From NCBI GenBank assembly GCA_002104985.1, contig MCGO01000141.1, positions 35,058 to 99,057 on the forward strand: DNA of 64,000 nucleotides, in the 5' to 3' direction. A program made the position numbers and the translations under genes. This DNA is from Rhizoclosmatium globosum. Taxonomy: Eukaryota; Chytridiomycota; Chytridiomycetes; Chytridiales; Chytriomycetaceae. Under the pieces are notes generated by a model. The model ran no database searches. It had not been told where the DNA came from and worked only from the letters and a program-made list of their open reading frames with translations. Shown here piece by piece: positions 1-12,726 of the stretch. The number at the start of each line of letters is the position of its first letter. The stretch's first letter is position 1.

Positions 1-3000
1 AAGAGATGCCTTATGCTTGGCATCTAAAGCTTCGAACTTTTCCTTCCAAGACGCCAAGTGACTCTCGTAAGAAGCACACTTATCCTGAAGCTCTTTTGCT
101 TCAATGGTCTTATCCCGTAACGCCTGCGACAATGACACAACCTTTGCCTCCAAGCTGAACGCTTTTTCCTTTACAGCTTCAACATTCTTGGCATCTGCTT
201 TCAGTGACTTCAACAGTTTTCTTGCAGCATTAGTGCGAATCGCGCTTTGAAGCATTACGACATGAGCATAATTCTGCTTGTACATTTTCCTGGCACGATA
301 ACCACGCCAAACAGACTGGATCTTAGTAGCAGCTTTCCTCTCCCTGATTTCGCGTTCCCTCTTCTCCTTGGTAGCAGCCGCATCCGCCTTCAACTCTCCC
401 AACTTCTTCTTCGCCAAATACATACGCGAAGCGTTTTGAATTGCGAACGTCGCCTCTTTCAACATCAAGAAGCGCTTTCGTTCAATAAATCGCTTCGCAT
501 TCTTGGTCAACAGACGTGCGAAATGGTTGATACGGTCTTTTCGGCGGTCTTCGAAAAATGCGATTTGGCCAGATTTTAGGAAGACTTTGGTTTTTCCAAA
601 TTGGTATTTTGTAGAGTCTGTGAGTACAGTTGTTACGATTTTGACGCAGAGCTCCCTTTTGGCGAGCGTTTCGCGGAAAGTGGATGGGACGAGGATGTCA
701 TAACGTGTTGCGAACTGTTGGTAGGACAGCTTGTTTGGATATCCGGCGTTACTGATTTTGATAGTTTCAAGGACACCACAGGCTGAACAAGATGGTTAAG
801 TATAAATGTTTCTCTCGAGATTAGGGAACACAAACCTTTCAGCTGAGACAAAACCATAGCACCCTCAAACTCGAATGCGGCCTTCGCCATATTCGGTTTA
901 ATGCAACGAATGTACTAAGGAAAACAAGATTAGCTAAATAAATGAAACTAAATAAACCCTTACATGTCCTTCAGTCTCTCGAATAGTAGCCATCAACCCC
1001 TGCAACGAGTTCTTAAACATAGACCCAAGTGTCGGAGCAGTCATAGTTGATTTCCTCCGTTCCACACTTTTTCCAGGCGAAACATACCCAGCCCCACCTT
1101 CTCCATCCTCACGACCACTCGCATGTCCCAAAATCTCCCTCAAAAACGGACTGGTACTTGCAGCCAACACATCCTGCAACTCATCACTCATTGTATCCTT
1201 ATTTTTATCAATAAACCCTGTAACCGTATACGAAACATCCACCGCGTAGTGCTTCACCGTGAACTCCGTGTTCCCAAAACGACCCTTAGAGTAATACTTG
1301 TTTTTATCAAAGTTTGTATTGAGTTTCGAGATGAGTGTGGCGTCGGACCCGGATTGGAGTCGTGATTCTTCGTCTAGGAGGCTGAGGATTCCGATACGTG
1401 CTTCGATTAAGTCGATGCATGGTTGGTTGTCGGCGAATTCAATAAACGTCCATTCGATTGCTTCTTGGATGTATCCTTCTTGTTCGATGCGGAAGACGTG
1501 CGCGTTGAACTCTTGTTGGAGCTTTTCGTTGGCGTAGTTTATGCAGAATTGTTCGAAGGAGTTCTTTTTGAAGTGTTCGAAGCTGGGTTGATTGTGAGTG
1601 TTTCTTTCACTTATGTGAACAGTGTTGGGTTACCCGTAAATATCGAGGACACCGATGAAATGCTGTTCATTGTTGGATTCACGTTTCAGGTTCTTGTTGA
1701 TAGCTTTGACGAGCCAGTCAAACAGTTTCGTATATCTATCACAAGCTATGAGATCCAGGTGAAGTCATTAATGCTATTACTCACATGACTTTTGTAACAG
1801 AGTCCCTCGCAACAACAGCAACATCCTTTTTCATATCCTTAACAAACTTCTCCTTCCCGATCACAGTCTGCTTCTTTGTGACCCATTTCACAAAATCCTT
1901 GGCATTTATGCCAAGCAGTTCACAACACTGCGATAACGCTACATCGCTTTCTGAAATCGTAGACCCTTCAGCGCCAGACTCCGTAACAACAATATTTCCA
2001 ATATGCAGAATCGCCGCACACAGACGGAAAATGTCCCATTGCATCGAAACCGACATTCCAAGCGTAGACAGCGCTTCCTGTGTTGCTTTGAACTCTTCCA
2101 CATCGTTAATGTTTTTGACAACTCCTGCCCGGCCTTGGTTCAAGTAATGGAACGACTCCCATTTATCGAGACCAAGTTGTTTCCTTTCCGCCGCAGGTGC
2201 AGCTGCACAAAGTTGGTAGAAGATGTGGTAGTTTCGTTCTGTAAAGTGAAAATGAGTTGAAGGAAGCTTGTAGTCATGAGCATACCGGTCTCGGGTTGAA
2301 AAATGAGACGAGATCGTTCTAGGAGGTATGTTCTGACTTGAGCACCAGTGATTCTGACGCTGCCCGATTTAGGGTCAGAGAAGAAAAGCTCAACAAATTT
2401 CCCGAATCGAGAAGAGTTATCGTTACGAGTTGTCTTTGCGTTACCAAACGACTGAAGAGCAAGAAGCTTAGATCGAGGCTGTACTATATTGAATGGGTGG
2501 ACTCACTTCAAGGATTGGGTTGGAAGCAAGAACTGCATCCTCAGTTTCACTCTTTTGGATCGTCATTGCTTCGGGCCTCATCAATGCTTCCAAGGTATCA
2601 ATTTTGCTGATGGAATCCACCACGGCAAGGTATTGCATAATGTACTTTGTTGATTGAGTCTTTCCAGCTCCACTTTCACCTGAAACGATGACGGATTGGT
2701 TCTTTCCTTCCAGCATAGCTCGATAACATTCTTCGGCAATTCCGTACTGAGAGTGTGAGTATGCTTAGCTTTCAGAGATCGTTTTTAAGGTCCAGCTCAC
2801 AATGTGTGGATTCCGTTCTTGCCGCTTGCTGCCGACATATTCACGCATGATATCCGCCGAGTACAGATCCACATACTGAAATGGGTTCATGGCAATAAGA
2901 ACCATGCCTGAGTAAGTGTAAATATGGCCAGATGCAAATCTGTTTTTGATGCCCCAGAAGACAGCTGGTCTGTGAAGGAAGAGGGTGAGACTACTGTGAC

Positions 3001-3573
3001 GTACCAGTGCAGGGTACAACAACATACTCATGCAAGTACGACAGCAGCGACAGATCCTCCACCTCGTCCTATAAATGCAGAAGAGAAGAGAAGAGAGTGA
3101 TTTAGACCAGCCCCTTCCTTCCAAGTTTCAATCAATCAAGGTCACCATAAAGTCCGGGTTCTTCAGTGGCGGCAGATCGGCATTTGAAGCGAGCGAAGTC
3201 AGGGCTGCCGAATACGAATGCACCTTTGATTGGATTAGTTTGGTTTGATTGGATAACCAAACAAACAAACAAACCAAGTTCGAGTCGGTCAATCGGAATC
3301 CAATTCGAATGTTTCCACTTTCGATCGATGCTTCGCTTTCGACTTCGCCCATGAGCCAGCCATCGGACTTGTCGGGGAAGTACCTTTGGTTGTGTTTCAA
3401 CGGTGAGTTAGGGCAGTGAGCTCAACGGGTCTTACGCTTTCGCTCCCTGGAACAGTGTTATTAGCTGCTAAACTACCACCTATTCAGGTACTTACTCGCC
3501 GGTAGTCTAGGAGTGCCTTGCTCACATCAAATCCCTTGGTTGGTGGTGGTGTGGCTGGTGCAGACACATCCAT
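1..3573 (-). CDS. Class V myosin heavy chain, copy A (3' end outside window)
   Basis: Actin-based motor for vesicle and organelle transport (class V family role). Multi-exon gene starting at the ATG at 3573-3571. Seen in order: short N-terminal exon, 11-nt exon at 3436-3446, SH3-like exon beginning YFPDKSDGW, the [14 protein letters not shown] exon, the [11 protein letters not shown] exon, the P-loop GESGAGKT with following exon (about 2468-2730), later motor exons down to about 930, then converter and IQ/neck sequence to base 1. The sequence enters the coiled coil at the left edge, so the tail and any DIL domain are not visible. One intron near 3233-3283 is 51 nt and has no stop, so it could be misread as coding. 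No break is seen in the visible part. It is a paralog of the myosin at 15237-20710 on the same strand. Confidence 0.9.
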
Positions 3574-4234
3574 CTCGTTTTCTTCGATGTTTTTTGTTAT
3601 CGGACTTCGATGTTATGACTGAATTGAGAATGGGATCAAAAACCTGTAAAGCGGAGAATAAACCTTGGAAAGTCGGAGCGAACTTGGCTTGTGAACTATG
3701 ATTGAGAATACATCGTTTTCACATTTGTATCATTTAATTCTCTTAATAAAGAATGGACATAGAGTGAAAGAGTTTGGGTAATTCTGAAGAAAAGGATTCC
3801 TATTGATTCGTTGCTCCTGTGATTGCGAGTCACTAATAAAGTCTTGATAAAAACCAAGGCACATAGACTATTAAGATACTTCAATTCTTTAGAAAATAGC
3901 GTCTATTTTTAATAAATCAAATACATCAAAATCTGAGATCGAAGTATCTTTCAAAGTTTGGTATATTTCCCTTTGGTACGATGGACAATGAAAATGACCC
4001 GCTTAAATACATTTTGCTTTTGAGTTTGAAGTATTAATATTTGAATTTTTGGCTGCCCACACATGCTCCTTTGTAGTCAAAGTGGTTGAGCAGCCATCGT
4101 CCCACGATTTGGCAGCGGAGACAAAGGAACCCACGATTTGTCGGTTACGTTCAGACACTTATCCACAGCGCCGCTTAAAGATAAATATAGCATTTGACGG
4201 TGGTAAGATTTCACAAAAACTCAATCCAAGAAAG
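3574..4234. other. Divergent intergenic region
   Basis: AT-rich stretch between the 5' end of myosin copy A (minus) and the DUF2087-like gene (plus). It presumably holds both promoters. I see no convincing gene; an open frame from 4049 runs into the downstream gene but its N-terminal part looks like leader sequence. Confidence 0.5.
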
Positions 4235-4744
4235 ATGCCTGAAGTCCAAGCTCAAATCGCTTTGCAAACAACCGAAACCCTCGACGCCCTCCTCGAGTCC
4301 AACCAATCAACGCCAGTTTCTGGACCCTCAGAACTCTATACCTTCAAAGTTCCAAAAGACTTTGATTCGCCGTACATTGACGTCCTTGCACGCGAACTGT
4401 ATCGCAGAGATATTGAAGCCAACGGCGGCGCCTTCCTTCCAGATGGACGTTTGAAAGCGTGGCCAAAGAAGAAGAACAAGTGGGAGGCTGTCATCAGATA
4501 TATTGGAACATTGATTGATCCAAGCAAGAAGTTTGAGCAAACTGAAGTAATTGATATCATCAAGTACTTTGTGCCTGCGTCCGACAAGGTACACGTAAAT
4601 AACCTTGTTGATGCAATCAGTATTCTCAGGAATTTGGTGGATATGCAAATCTTGGAAAGAGAAGGAGGTGGAACGGTTGTGTGGAGAACTACTGATAAGG
4701 GACATCCAATGCCTATGGGAAAGGGCATTATTCCACGCTTTTGA
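4235..4744 (+). CDS. DUF2087-like small protein
   Basis: Intronless ORF of 169 residues from ATG 4235. The frame is open to 4049, but the ATG at 4235 sits where the conserved-looking sequence begins. Residues about 70-160 resemble DUF2087: FLPDGRLKAWPKKKNK, then a helix-rich stretch with VIRYIGTLIDPSKKF and a C-terminal ILEREGGGTVVWR wing-like hairpin. DUF2087 is known mainly from bacteria as a C-terminal, winged-helix-like module of unknown role, so a DNA-binding function is only a guess. No signal peptide or membrane segment. The call rests on remembered motif spacing and needs a profile search. Confidence 0.6.
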   Translation: MPEVQAQIALQTTETLDALLESNQSTPVSGPSELYTFKVPKDFDSPYIDVLARELYRRDIEANGGAFLPDGRLKAWPKKKNKWEAVIRYIGTLIDPSKKFEQTEVIDIIKYFVPASDKVHVNNLVDAISILRNLVDMQILEREGGGTVVWRTTDKGHPMPMGKGIIPRF

Positions 4745-5339
4745 ACTCAACGTTCACATTATAATGAATCTATAAATAAATGGTGATACAAAGTAGATAT
4801 GAGGATGATTCACATTTTGTGCTAGCAAGAAACAAGCCAATTTGTTTCTCCGCCTCTTTCCCATTTCAACACCACATCCTTTTACAGATAAGGTTTTACT
4901 TTTGGTCCTGGTTATTGTTTTTCCTTTTTCGTTGTGTTTCCTTGTTTTATAGAGAAGTGTTCGACGGCGGGGCTGAGTTTTACGTGGCAAAACGGTACCA
5001 GGGGTAAATTTATTCTTTACTGGTCATTTACTTGGTTTAATTGAATTCTATGTGAAGAGATATGTCCTTTAGTCAAAGAACACCAAAGTGTCGAACTTGA
5101 CACACAAATATCCAACCAAATTCAAAGAAGTAACCGAGAATAGCATTCCATAATCTGCATAATTATTATACTCATTGAATAGATAAGTAACCGCGGAAAC
5201 ATGGGAAGTGCAGGGTTTCCGAGAGGATTTCCATTTTTGAAATTGAAGAACCTCACTTCTTGGACAAACTTCAAAGTATTCTAGGTTTTTTTCAGAAACG
5301 CGCTTTACCTTCAAAGTAACTTTCAAAACTACTCACATT
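4745..5339. other. Intergenic region, nothing recognised
   Basis: AT-rich 595 bp between two plus-strand genes. It should contain the terminator of the DUF2087-like gene and the promoter of the zinc-finger gene. Short open frames on either strand have no recognisable content. Confidence 0.4.
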
Positions 5340-6469
5340 ATGCAAAACTTCCAAGATGAACATCAAAACCTTTACGCACCAGCTGCAGAGTCAGGGATTC
5401 TGATCTCGAAGGACGAATTGGATCGAATCGAAGCCCAGCTTTTGAGTGTGTCATATCAAACTCAGTACGCCGAGGTTTCCTTCGCAAATCAAACTCAAGT
5501 AACTGCCATGTACCCCGCCGCAAGTGCCTTGATGCCGAGGCCATTTCAGCCTGTCAACGCAAGCATTCAATTGGATCTCCCGTTTACAACACATCCTTAT
5601 ACACAGTTTATAATGACTGCACCTGATGAAAGCTTGGAAACTTTGTTTGAAAGAACAAGTGTGAGTTTCATGCCAACTATTACTCTTGGGCCACTTCCTC
5701 CGTTGACTCAAAATTATCCGCATCATCTTAATCCCATGATTCATGAAACCAGAGTACCAAATAATTTTCAATCTCAAGTTCGTAGTTCAAGAATGGGAGT
5801 TGCCCTTCAACACAATCCAGTACATCAAAATCAGCTGGCTTCCGAACTTGATTGGATATCCATTCAGCCTTCTTATTTGAAAAAGGATTTGCTTGCTGGT
5901 CTTGAATCTTCTACATCTTCATGTGGATCGGTCTCAGATACGGACGAGAAACGTTTGCAAGGTGTTGGCTCAAGCAGCTCAAGTAGCACCTTAGATTCCA
6001 GTCAAGGTAGCTACAAAATGTTTTATGATTTTATCGTAATTCTTATGAATATTATTTAACAGTTGCGTCAATGCACGAGTGTCCAGTTGTTGGGTGCACA
6101 AAGTCATTCCGAAAGTTGGCAAATTTCAGACAACACATGCTCAAGCATACTGGCGCGCTTCCATACGCGTGCGAATACCCTGGCTGTGACAAGCGCTACA
6201 ACACTAAAAATCGACTCAACGTTCATCAATGCAAACACACAGGGAAGTTCCCTCATGAATGCCCCACATGCGCAAATAAGTACGCTCAAAAATGTTCCTT
6301 GACGACGCATTTAGTTTCTCATATGAATCCGGAGGAGAAGCGTAGGCACTATGAGTCTTTGAAAGAAAAGAATGTTGTTTGTGCTTTATGCAAGATTGCA
6401 TACAAAAATATGAAAAGCTTAGATCAACATTCTTGGACTGTGCATAAGGTTGCTGGACTTGCATTGTGA
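5340..6469 (+). CDS. C2H2 zinc-finger transcription factor
   Basis: Two exons, 5340-6006 and 6063-6469, joined by a phase-1 GT-AG intron give a 357-residue protein. The first 220 residues are low in complexity, rich in Ser, Gln, Asn and Pro, with a Ser run just before the fingers, as expected of a fungal activator region. The C-terminal part holds tandem C2H2 fingers: CPVVGCTKSFRK..H...H, CEYPGCDKRYNTKNRLNVHQCKH, CPTCANKYAQ..H...H, and a weaker fourth unit CALCKIAYKNMKSLDQH. Likely a nuclear DNA-binding protein; the target is unknown. The intron lies just upstream of the finger block, separating the regulatory and DNA-binding parts. Confidence 0.85.
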
Positions 6470-6764
6470 GATGTTGATGTGCGCCAAAAATAAATGCAAG
6501 AATCAAGCAAATTTCGCTAGTCCTCTTTCCCTTTGAACACTAAATCAATACACTTTTCCAAATGTAACATCCCAACTTAAATTGCAGGCGGCTTAGGAGA
6601 GCAAAGAAACTTTGAATTTTTCCGCAGTCCAATTTTTGGTACTTAAATACTCAAAATCAACGTTACAAACAGTTTGAGACAGCACAATTGGAAAACTTTT
6701 TAATTTTAACAGGAGCCTGCCCCAATTAACACTTTATTTACATTCAAAAGGGTATATCATTTCA

Positions 6765-9700
6765 TCAATATTGAGTCCGTAACCCAAACCTCAAAGCCCC
6801 AATAACAACCAACCCCGCTCGTTTCCATCTCCGCTTTGCAGTCACCTCCAACACAATCTCGCCGCTTCGAATCGATCCACCACTAACTTGAAGCAACAAC
6901 AATCGCTCGCTTTCCATCAAATCAGCAACTTTGAGCTCCAAAAACCGTTTCTGGAATACCAAGTCCGATCGCCACACCATCAATCGTTCATTCATGGCCA
7001 TGTAATAATGCACAGCCGCTTTCAGCTCTCCCATAGCATGTCCGATATCAAGAATCTCTGCATTCCCACAAACGAGATTCACCAACTCCCATACATTCAG
7101 TTCCAAAAAGTGAACCTAAAAAACCCCCCAATCAGACACTACGCCGAACCAAAACAAAAAGACAAAACACAACTCACCTTATCTTCAATCTCCCGTAACA
7201 CCTCAACTTCCCTCTCAAGTTCCACAAGCCGTCTCCCCCGTTCAACAAGCAACCCATCACTCACAACCCTCTGCCCTTCCAACCTCCCCAAAATCTCTTC
7301 AAACAGCTCATCCCTCATCCCTCCTCCTCCTCCTACACCCCCGAAATTCAACTCCCGTGCAGCTTGAACAAGCGCATCTTCCAACGCAGACGCACTCTCA
7401 CTCCACACCCCCTCTCTCCGTCTCCACTCCTCAACCTCCCTCGAAAGCACCTCCACATCCCGCCTATACGCGTCCTCCCGCCCCTCCAACTCACGCACGC
7501 GTACCGCCGTCTGCTCTTCGACAGACTTGATCCGCGCGAGGAGGTGCGCCGTGTCCTGCGCGGTGCGTTTGTGGGTCTCGAGTTCGAGGGAGAGGAACGT
7601 GATTTGGTGGGCGTCGCGGGTGGTTTGGGAGTGGAGGGATGTGAGGGTTGTTTGGAGGGAGGAGATGTGGGTGTGGAGGCGGTGGATTTCTTGGCGGGTT
7701 TGGTGGAGGTCTTGGTGGAGGTCTTGGATGTGGGTTGAAGAGGGGTGGGTTTGGGAGGGGGATGAGATTGTGGAGGAGTGGCGGGATATGCGGGATGTAG
7801 GGCGGAAGGTTTCTTGGTGGGGTTGCTTTGTGGGGGATATTTTTGTGGGAGTTTTGTGGGGCATTTGGACGGGGGACGTGACGTATTGGGAAACGATTTC
7901 GTCAGTTGTTGAGGCGCGTTTTGAGTCTTGGAGAAGGGTTTCGAGATGTCTGTGACAGTTCCTTAGCATACAAATAAGACACAACGGAAACTCAACTCCA
8001 AACATGCTTGAATCGTTACAAACGAAACGCTGATTGATGCAGGAGGAGGAGGACACCCAATCCATCCTCTATTCCTTTCCAAAAGTTGCTGAATCAAGTT
8101 CTCATGATGTCGAACCAAATCAAGTGCATCCTTGATACTCGAAAAGTACCAATTTCGATTCCGCCCACACGGTTCTCGATACAGTTGCCCCATAAGCTCC
8201 GAGTCTTGTGGAACAAGGTACGACAAACAGTCCCGAATAATATGTTCCAACTGAACAACATCGTTTTCCAGTTCCGAGACTTTGACTGTAACATCCTCCA
8301 AACTTTTTCCAAGGCTCGCTTTTTCAGATTTCAATTCAAAAACCGAATTCTTGAGTTCGAGGACTTGATCTTCCAAAACCTGATTGACGTCTGCGAATTC
8401 GATACAGTTGTCTTGTAGTTCTGTGACTTCAGCTGTAAGCTGCTGAATACGAGTTTTGAGTTCGTCAGTCGATTCAGCCACGGATTGTTCCTTCTGCAGT
8501 CGCTCTAACTCCACACTATGTTCTTGAATACGATTCCTCGCGGACTCAAGCTCCTTCTCCAAACTAATGACAGTATACTGCGACGCCGTCAAGTCCGTAG
8601 TCAGTTTCCGCACAAGGTCATTCAGTTTCCCCATTTCCGCGTCATACGAAACTCGAGACCTACAAGCATCACTCGAAACACGATCCAAATCCTTCTGAAG
8701 GACCTCAATACGATGGTCAGTGTCATTCGAGGTGGAAGAGCGACGTCCTAACTCCTGCTGCACTCGAACAAGCTGATCTTCTCGCTCTACAAGGAGTTGG
8801 TTTCGCTTTGTAAGTTCAGATCGAGCAGTTTCCAGATCTTTTTCGAGAGTTTCAACAGTCACTTGAGAGGTTGTTAAATCCGCCGTCAGTTTCTTGACAA
8901 GATTATTCAGATTTCGCGTTTCAGAGTCGTATGAGTTGCGTGCCCGCATGGAATCTGATATCAGACGGTCTAATTCTTTTTGCAGGAACTCAACGCGGGA
9001 TCCTGATTCAGCCAAGCTCGACATTCGGGTTAGTTCTTGTTGAAGCCGTAATAGTTGCTCTTCTCTCTCCTTCAACTGTTCCACGCATCTGACATTTTCA
9101 GCACGAGTAACCTCGAGATCTTTTTCAAGATTCTCAACAGTCACTTGAGATGCCGTCAAATCAGCGCTTAGCTTTTTGACGAGTTCATTCAAATTTCGCG
9201 TTTCAGAGTCATAAGCGTTTCGAGATCGTGTTGCATCAGACACAGATCGATCCAGTTTCTCTTGCATCAAAGAGAGACGATGTTCCAAGTCAGTGATGCC
9301 ACGTTGGTGATTTTGTTGACTTGAATTCAATAGATCCTCCCGTTCTCGAAGTTGATTCTTCAAAACAGTATTCTCAGACTGAAGAACCTTCAAATCCGCC
9401 GTAACACTTTCAACAACAATCCGCATCCTCTCCGTCTCAGCATCCCGCACACGTAACCCTTCCACCTCCAATCCGTATTTTTCGCGTCCCGCTGTTTCCA
9501 AAGACTCTTCAAGGTCCTGGATCCGCCGGTTCGCGTCATTCAGCTGAACTTCCAGTAACTCTTTGGTATGGATATGGTCTCGCAGTTCACGGTCAGTATG
9601 AGACAGAGATTGAGTTGTTTTCGAGAGGGAGAGAGTTAATTCGTCGACTTGACTTTCGAGGACTAGTTTTTCAGAGATTGTGAGGGTTAAATCTTGTTCG

Positions 9701-10818
9701 AGGGATTGGATGCGTTCTTCGAGGAGGGTTATTGAATTGGAAGGGGTGGAGGAAGGAGGATGAGCGAGGGCAGTGAGTTTTGTGAGGAGAGAAGTGTTTT
9801 CTCTTGTGAGGGACGTGGCTTTTGATGTTGCAGCAGCAAGAGATTGTTGCAGAGAATGCACTTCTTGGGTTAACTGGGTGACACGAGACTCTTGGACTGT
9901 AAGAAGGGAGGTTATTCGTTCGTTTTCTTTGTTTGCAAGGAGAACGACTTCAGTCATATCTTTTGAGTTGGTTTCAGCAATGTGGACTGCATCATTTGCA
10001 GAAGCCAGTTGAGATTCGAGTGAGTGTATTTTAGCAGTGAGTTCTTGGATGACTGATGAATCAACATGATTGATTGGTGTCACAACAGAGACATCGTGAT
10101 CCCTTCGCAATTCCCCCGTTCCCGCATACAGACTCAATTCCCCTTCAAGAGCATGGACCGTATTTTTTAAAGCAATATTCTGCAGTTGAGCCTCGTTGAG
10201 CAGCGTTGACAGTTTCTTGTTTTCAGTGTTTATTATTTGCAGATCGGTTTCGAGAAGAGCCACGCGACACTTGTTTTCCTCGAATTCGTTAGCGTCTCTT
10301 TCCCAAATTGCGGCCGTTTTTCTGTGGTCGTCGTCGATTCGTTCGAGTTTGAGATTGGCGGAGGCAACGGCGCGTTGGAGCGCGGCAACGGCGGCGACGA
10401 GTTGCGCGTTTTGTCGTTTGAGATTTGTTGTTTGATTTGTTTGGTTTGTTGTTTGGTTGGTTGAGAGTGGTGGTTGGACTGGTTGGACTGGTTGGTGGTG
10501 GTTTGTCTGAATTGGTTGAATTGGTTTAAGGGATCAACGGATTAAGGGATTAAGAGAAACACTTGCCTCTGATACAAAGTGGCTTTGAATAGTAACAGAA
10601 GAAGGTGGAAGAGAAGGAGACGAGGCAATCGGAGGTGTGTCAAGTGCAAGTTCATCCAACGACAAAAGAACTGATTCGATGCAAGTAACTTGTTGTTCTT
10701 GTTCTTGTTTGAGTGGTTCAGTTGGATGTGGCGACAGAGGCCCTTCCTTCGTTGGCGATGTTTCAATCGAAAGGACACCACGCCCAAGTGGATCAACCTC
10801 AATGGCTCCCTCGTCCAT
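6765..10818 (-). CDS. Long coiled-coil protein with internal 94-95 residue repeats
   Basis: Multi-exon minus-strand gene, probable ATG 10818 (an in-frame ATG also exists at 10929). Exon 1 encodes an acidic, Pro/Ser-rich head. After an intron ending near 10507, a long exon to about 8045 is almost wholly heptad coiled coil. Two further exons (about 7960-7170 and 7106-6765) add a Thr/Ser-rich linker, more coiled coil and a C-terminal globular-looking segment. Within the large exon a unit starting LDR.xSD..RxRxxYDSE and containing KKLxADLTxSQVTVExLEKDLE repeats almost three times in tandem. Likely cytoskeletal, centrosomal or scaffold protein; I do not recognise a specific family. The exact splice near 7960-8050 is uncertain. 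Confidence 0.75.
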
Positions 10819-11312
10819 CGTAAAATTAAATATAGATAAAAGAAATGAAGAAAGAAAGAGAACTTGAGTATACACATCGGAATCGTGCAACAAGAGAGAA
10901 TTTATTGAGAAAGAAGACTCTTGGACCATCCGTCAGACACAATTGGAAGGAGTTGACTTCTGTTGATCAACTCACTGCCTATTATTATATTTAATCTCTA
11001 AAGTACGCCTTTTTTCATTCATCAGTATGCTTGGGATAATTAGATTGGGTTGAAGTAGGGTTTTAGTGGTAAGACACAATGCTCCGTGCAAGTATCCATA
11101 CAAACCAAAACGTACACACCATATCTCAGAGGGAATATCCTCTCATTCCACCGATTGTCACTTTTGACAGCTCTTTGTCAGCCTTATTTGTTGGTCTGTG
11201 TAACCCTGGAAAGCTCATCCAAAAATCGTTATCCCCATCACCATTTTTGTGACAACGGTGTCTTGGAGCACCCTTCTCTTGAAATTTCCCCTCACGTCGA
11301 CCAACCAGTCTC
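10819..11312. other. Divergent intergenic region
   Basis: About 490 bp between the coiled-coil gene (minus) and the surface protein gene (plus). It should contain both promoters. A short exon encoding a signal peptide for the downstream gene may lie here but I could not place it. Confidence 0.4.
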
Positions 11313-12726
11313 ATGACCACCTACGTCGCCGTCTCCCAGGCGCCGTCCACCGGAGCCGTGACTGCCACCCTCTACTTGGACAAGACATACGTCAACAACC
11401 ACGCCGGTCAAGTCATTTCCCTCTCAATGGACTTCCTCTCCAGCTCAAACCTCTGCAAGACTACAACCACGATCGGTGCTGCCTCGATTCCATGTCCTTC
11501 CGCCATGAACTGGATCTTCAATGCATACTGCTTCCCCGTCTCTTGCACTGCCGATGGCAACGTCATCAAATCTTCGAAAAACTACAACGTTGTCGTAAGC
11601 AATGCGCACTCACTTTATTCTCCCTTTACTTACTCATTTCCATGACAACTAACCACAGGCATCTTTCTCAATCTGTCCTGCATCTAACCCGAAATGCTGG
11701 TTCTTTGATTCCATCACGTCAAGCTCTACAAGATTGGCTGTCGTTTCCCCTCCACCGGCTCCTGCTCCTCAACCCGAAACTCCTTCTAAACCTGTGAACC
11801 CTGGATCCGGTGGTAGTAGCTCGAGTAATACTGGAAGTGGCGGAGGATCGGGTGGAGGTAGCGGCAGTGGGGGTAATAGCAATGACAATGGTGGTGGAAA
11901 CCCTAACCCCGTGACTCCGCCTCCTAATTCTTCCAATAATGGCGGTAGTGGGTCTAGCAGCGGCAACGGCAACGGTGGTAACAGTGGATTTAACTCTGGT
12001 GGTGGAAATGGTGGATCGAATGCAGGTAGTGGGGGATCGTCTAATTCTGGGGCTTCTTCATCCAATGGAAATGGTGGCTCAAACGCGGGAGGTTCTTCTG
12101 GCTCTGGATCAAGTGGAAGTAACGGTTCGTCTGGAAGCTCCAGCTCTACCAGTGCTGATACTTCCAACGGAGCATCCTCCAACAATAGTCAACAAAATAG
12201 TGGCTCAGTCCTCGAATCAATCAACGCTGCCGTTCACGAACCAAACTCATCCACTGGCTCCTCTTCCTCCTCCGGAACTTCATCCAACTCCCCACTTTCC
12301 GTCACAAACAACAACCAAATCGGCTCTGCTGGATCTTCCTCCTCCTCCTCCAATACCAACAACAACAGCAACGCGCCTAAGTCTCCCCAACCACCATCCC
12401 CAAACACTCCCGGCGTTTCCACAAACCCATCCACAGACTCGCAACCCTCCATCCTCCCCATCGCAATCGGCGTCTTGGTCGGATGCGTCGTGACAATCGG
12501 AGCCGTCATTGCCGCGCGTAGATACAAAGCCGGTAAAGAAGCCGCCGATACCGCCGCCGCCGCCCCGGCTGTTGAACCAACGACTGAACGATCTTATTCT
12601 ACTTACTTGGACGAATACTACACGGGTCCAGTCCCGACTCCAAACGGTGGTGAGAGATTGAGTAGCCCTATTCCTGTTGCTGCGAGGTCTTTGGATGGGT
12701 TTTTTGAGGGGGCTGGTAAGAAGTGA
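11313..12726 (+). CDS. Ser/Gly-rich single-pass surface protein
   Basis: Two exons, 11313-11594 and 11659-12726, joined by a phase-0 intron, give 449 residues from ATG 11313. The N-terminal 120 residues are Thr-rich with about six cysteines, suggesting a small disulfide-stabilised extracellular domain. Next is a Pro-rich linker and about 200 residues of Gly/Ser/Asn low-complexity sequence, a probable glycosylated stalk. A transmembrane segment, ILPIAIGVLVGCVVTIGAVI, is followed by basic residues and a roughly 70-residue cytoplasmic tail. No signal peptide follows this ATG, so an upstream exon may supply one. Possibly a wall-associated protein or sensor; no family recognised. Confidence 0.75.

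Noticed and set aside
7364..7955. Plus-strand ORFs opposite the coiled-coil gene
   Set aside because: Trp/Arg/Val-rich composition is typical of the complement of a coiled-coil exon; the minus strand explains the open frames.
11769..12185. Minus-strand Pro/Leu-rich ORF
   Set aside because: Mirror image of the Gly/Ser-rich stalk on the plus strand.
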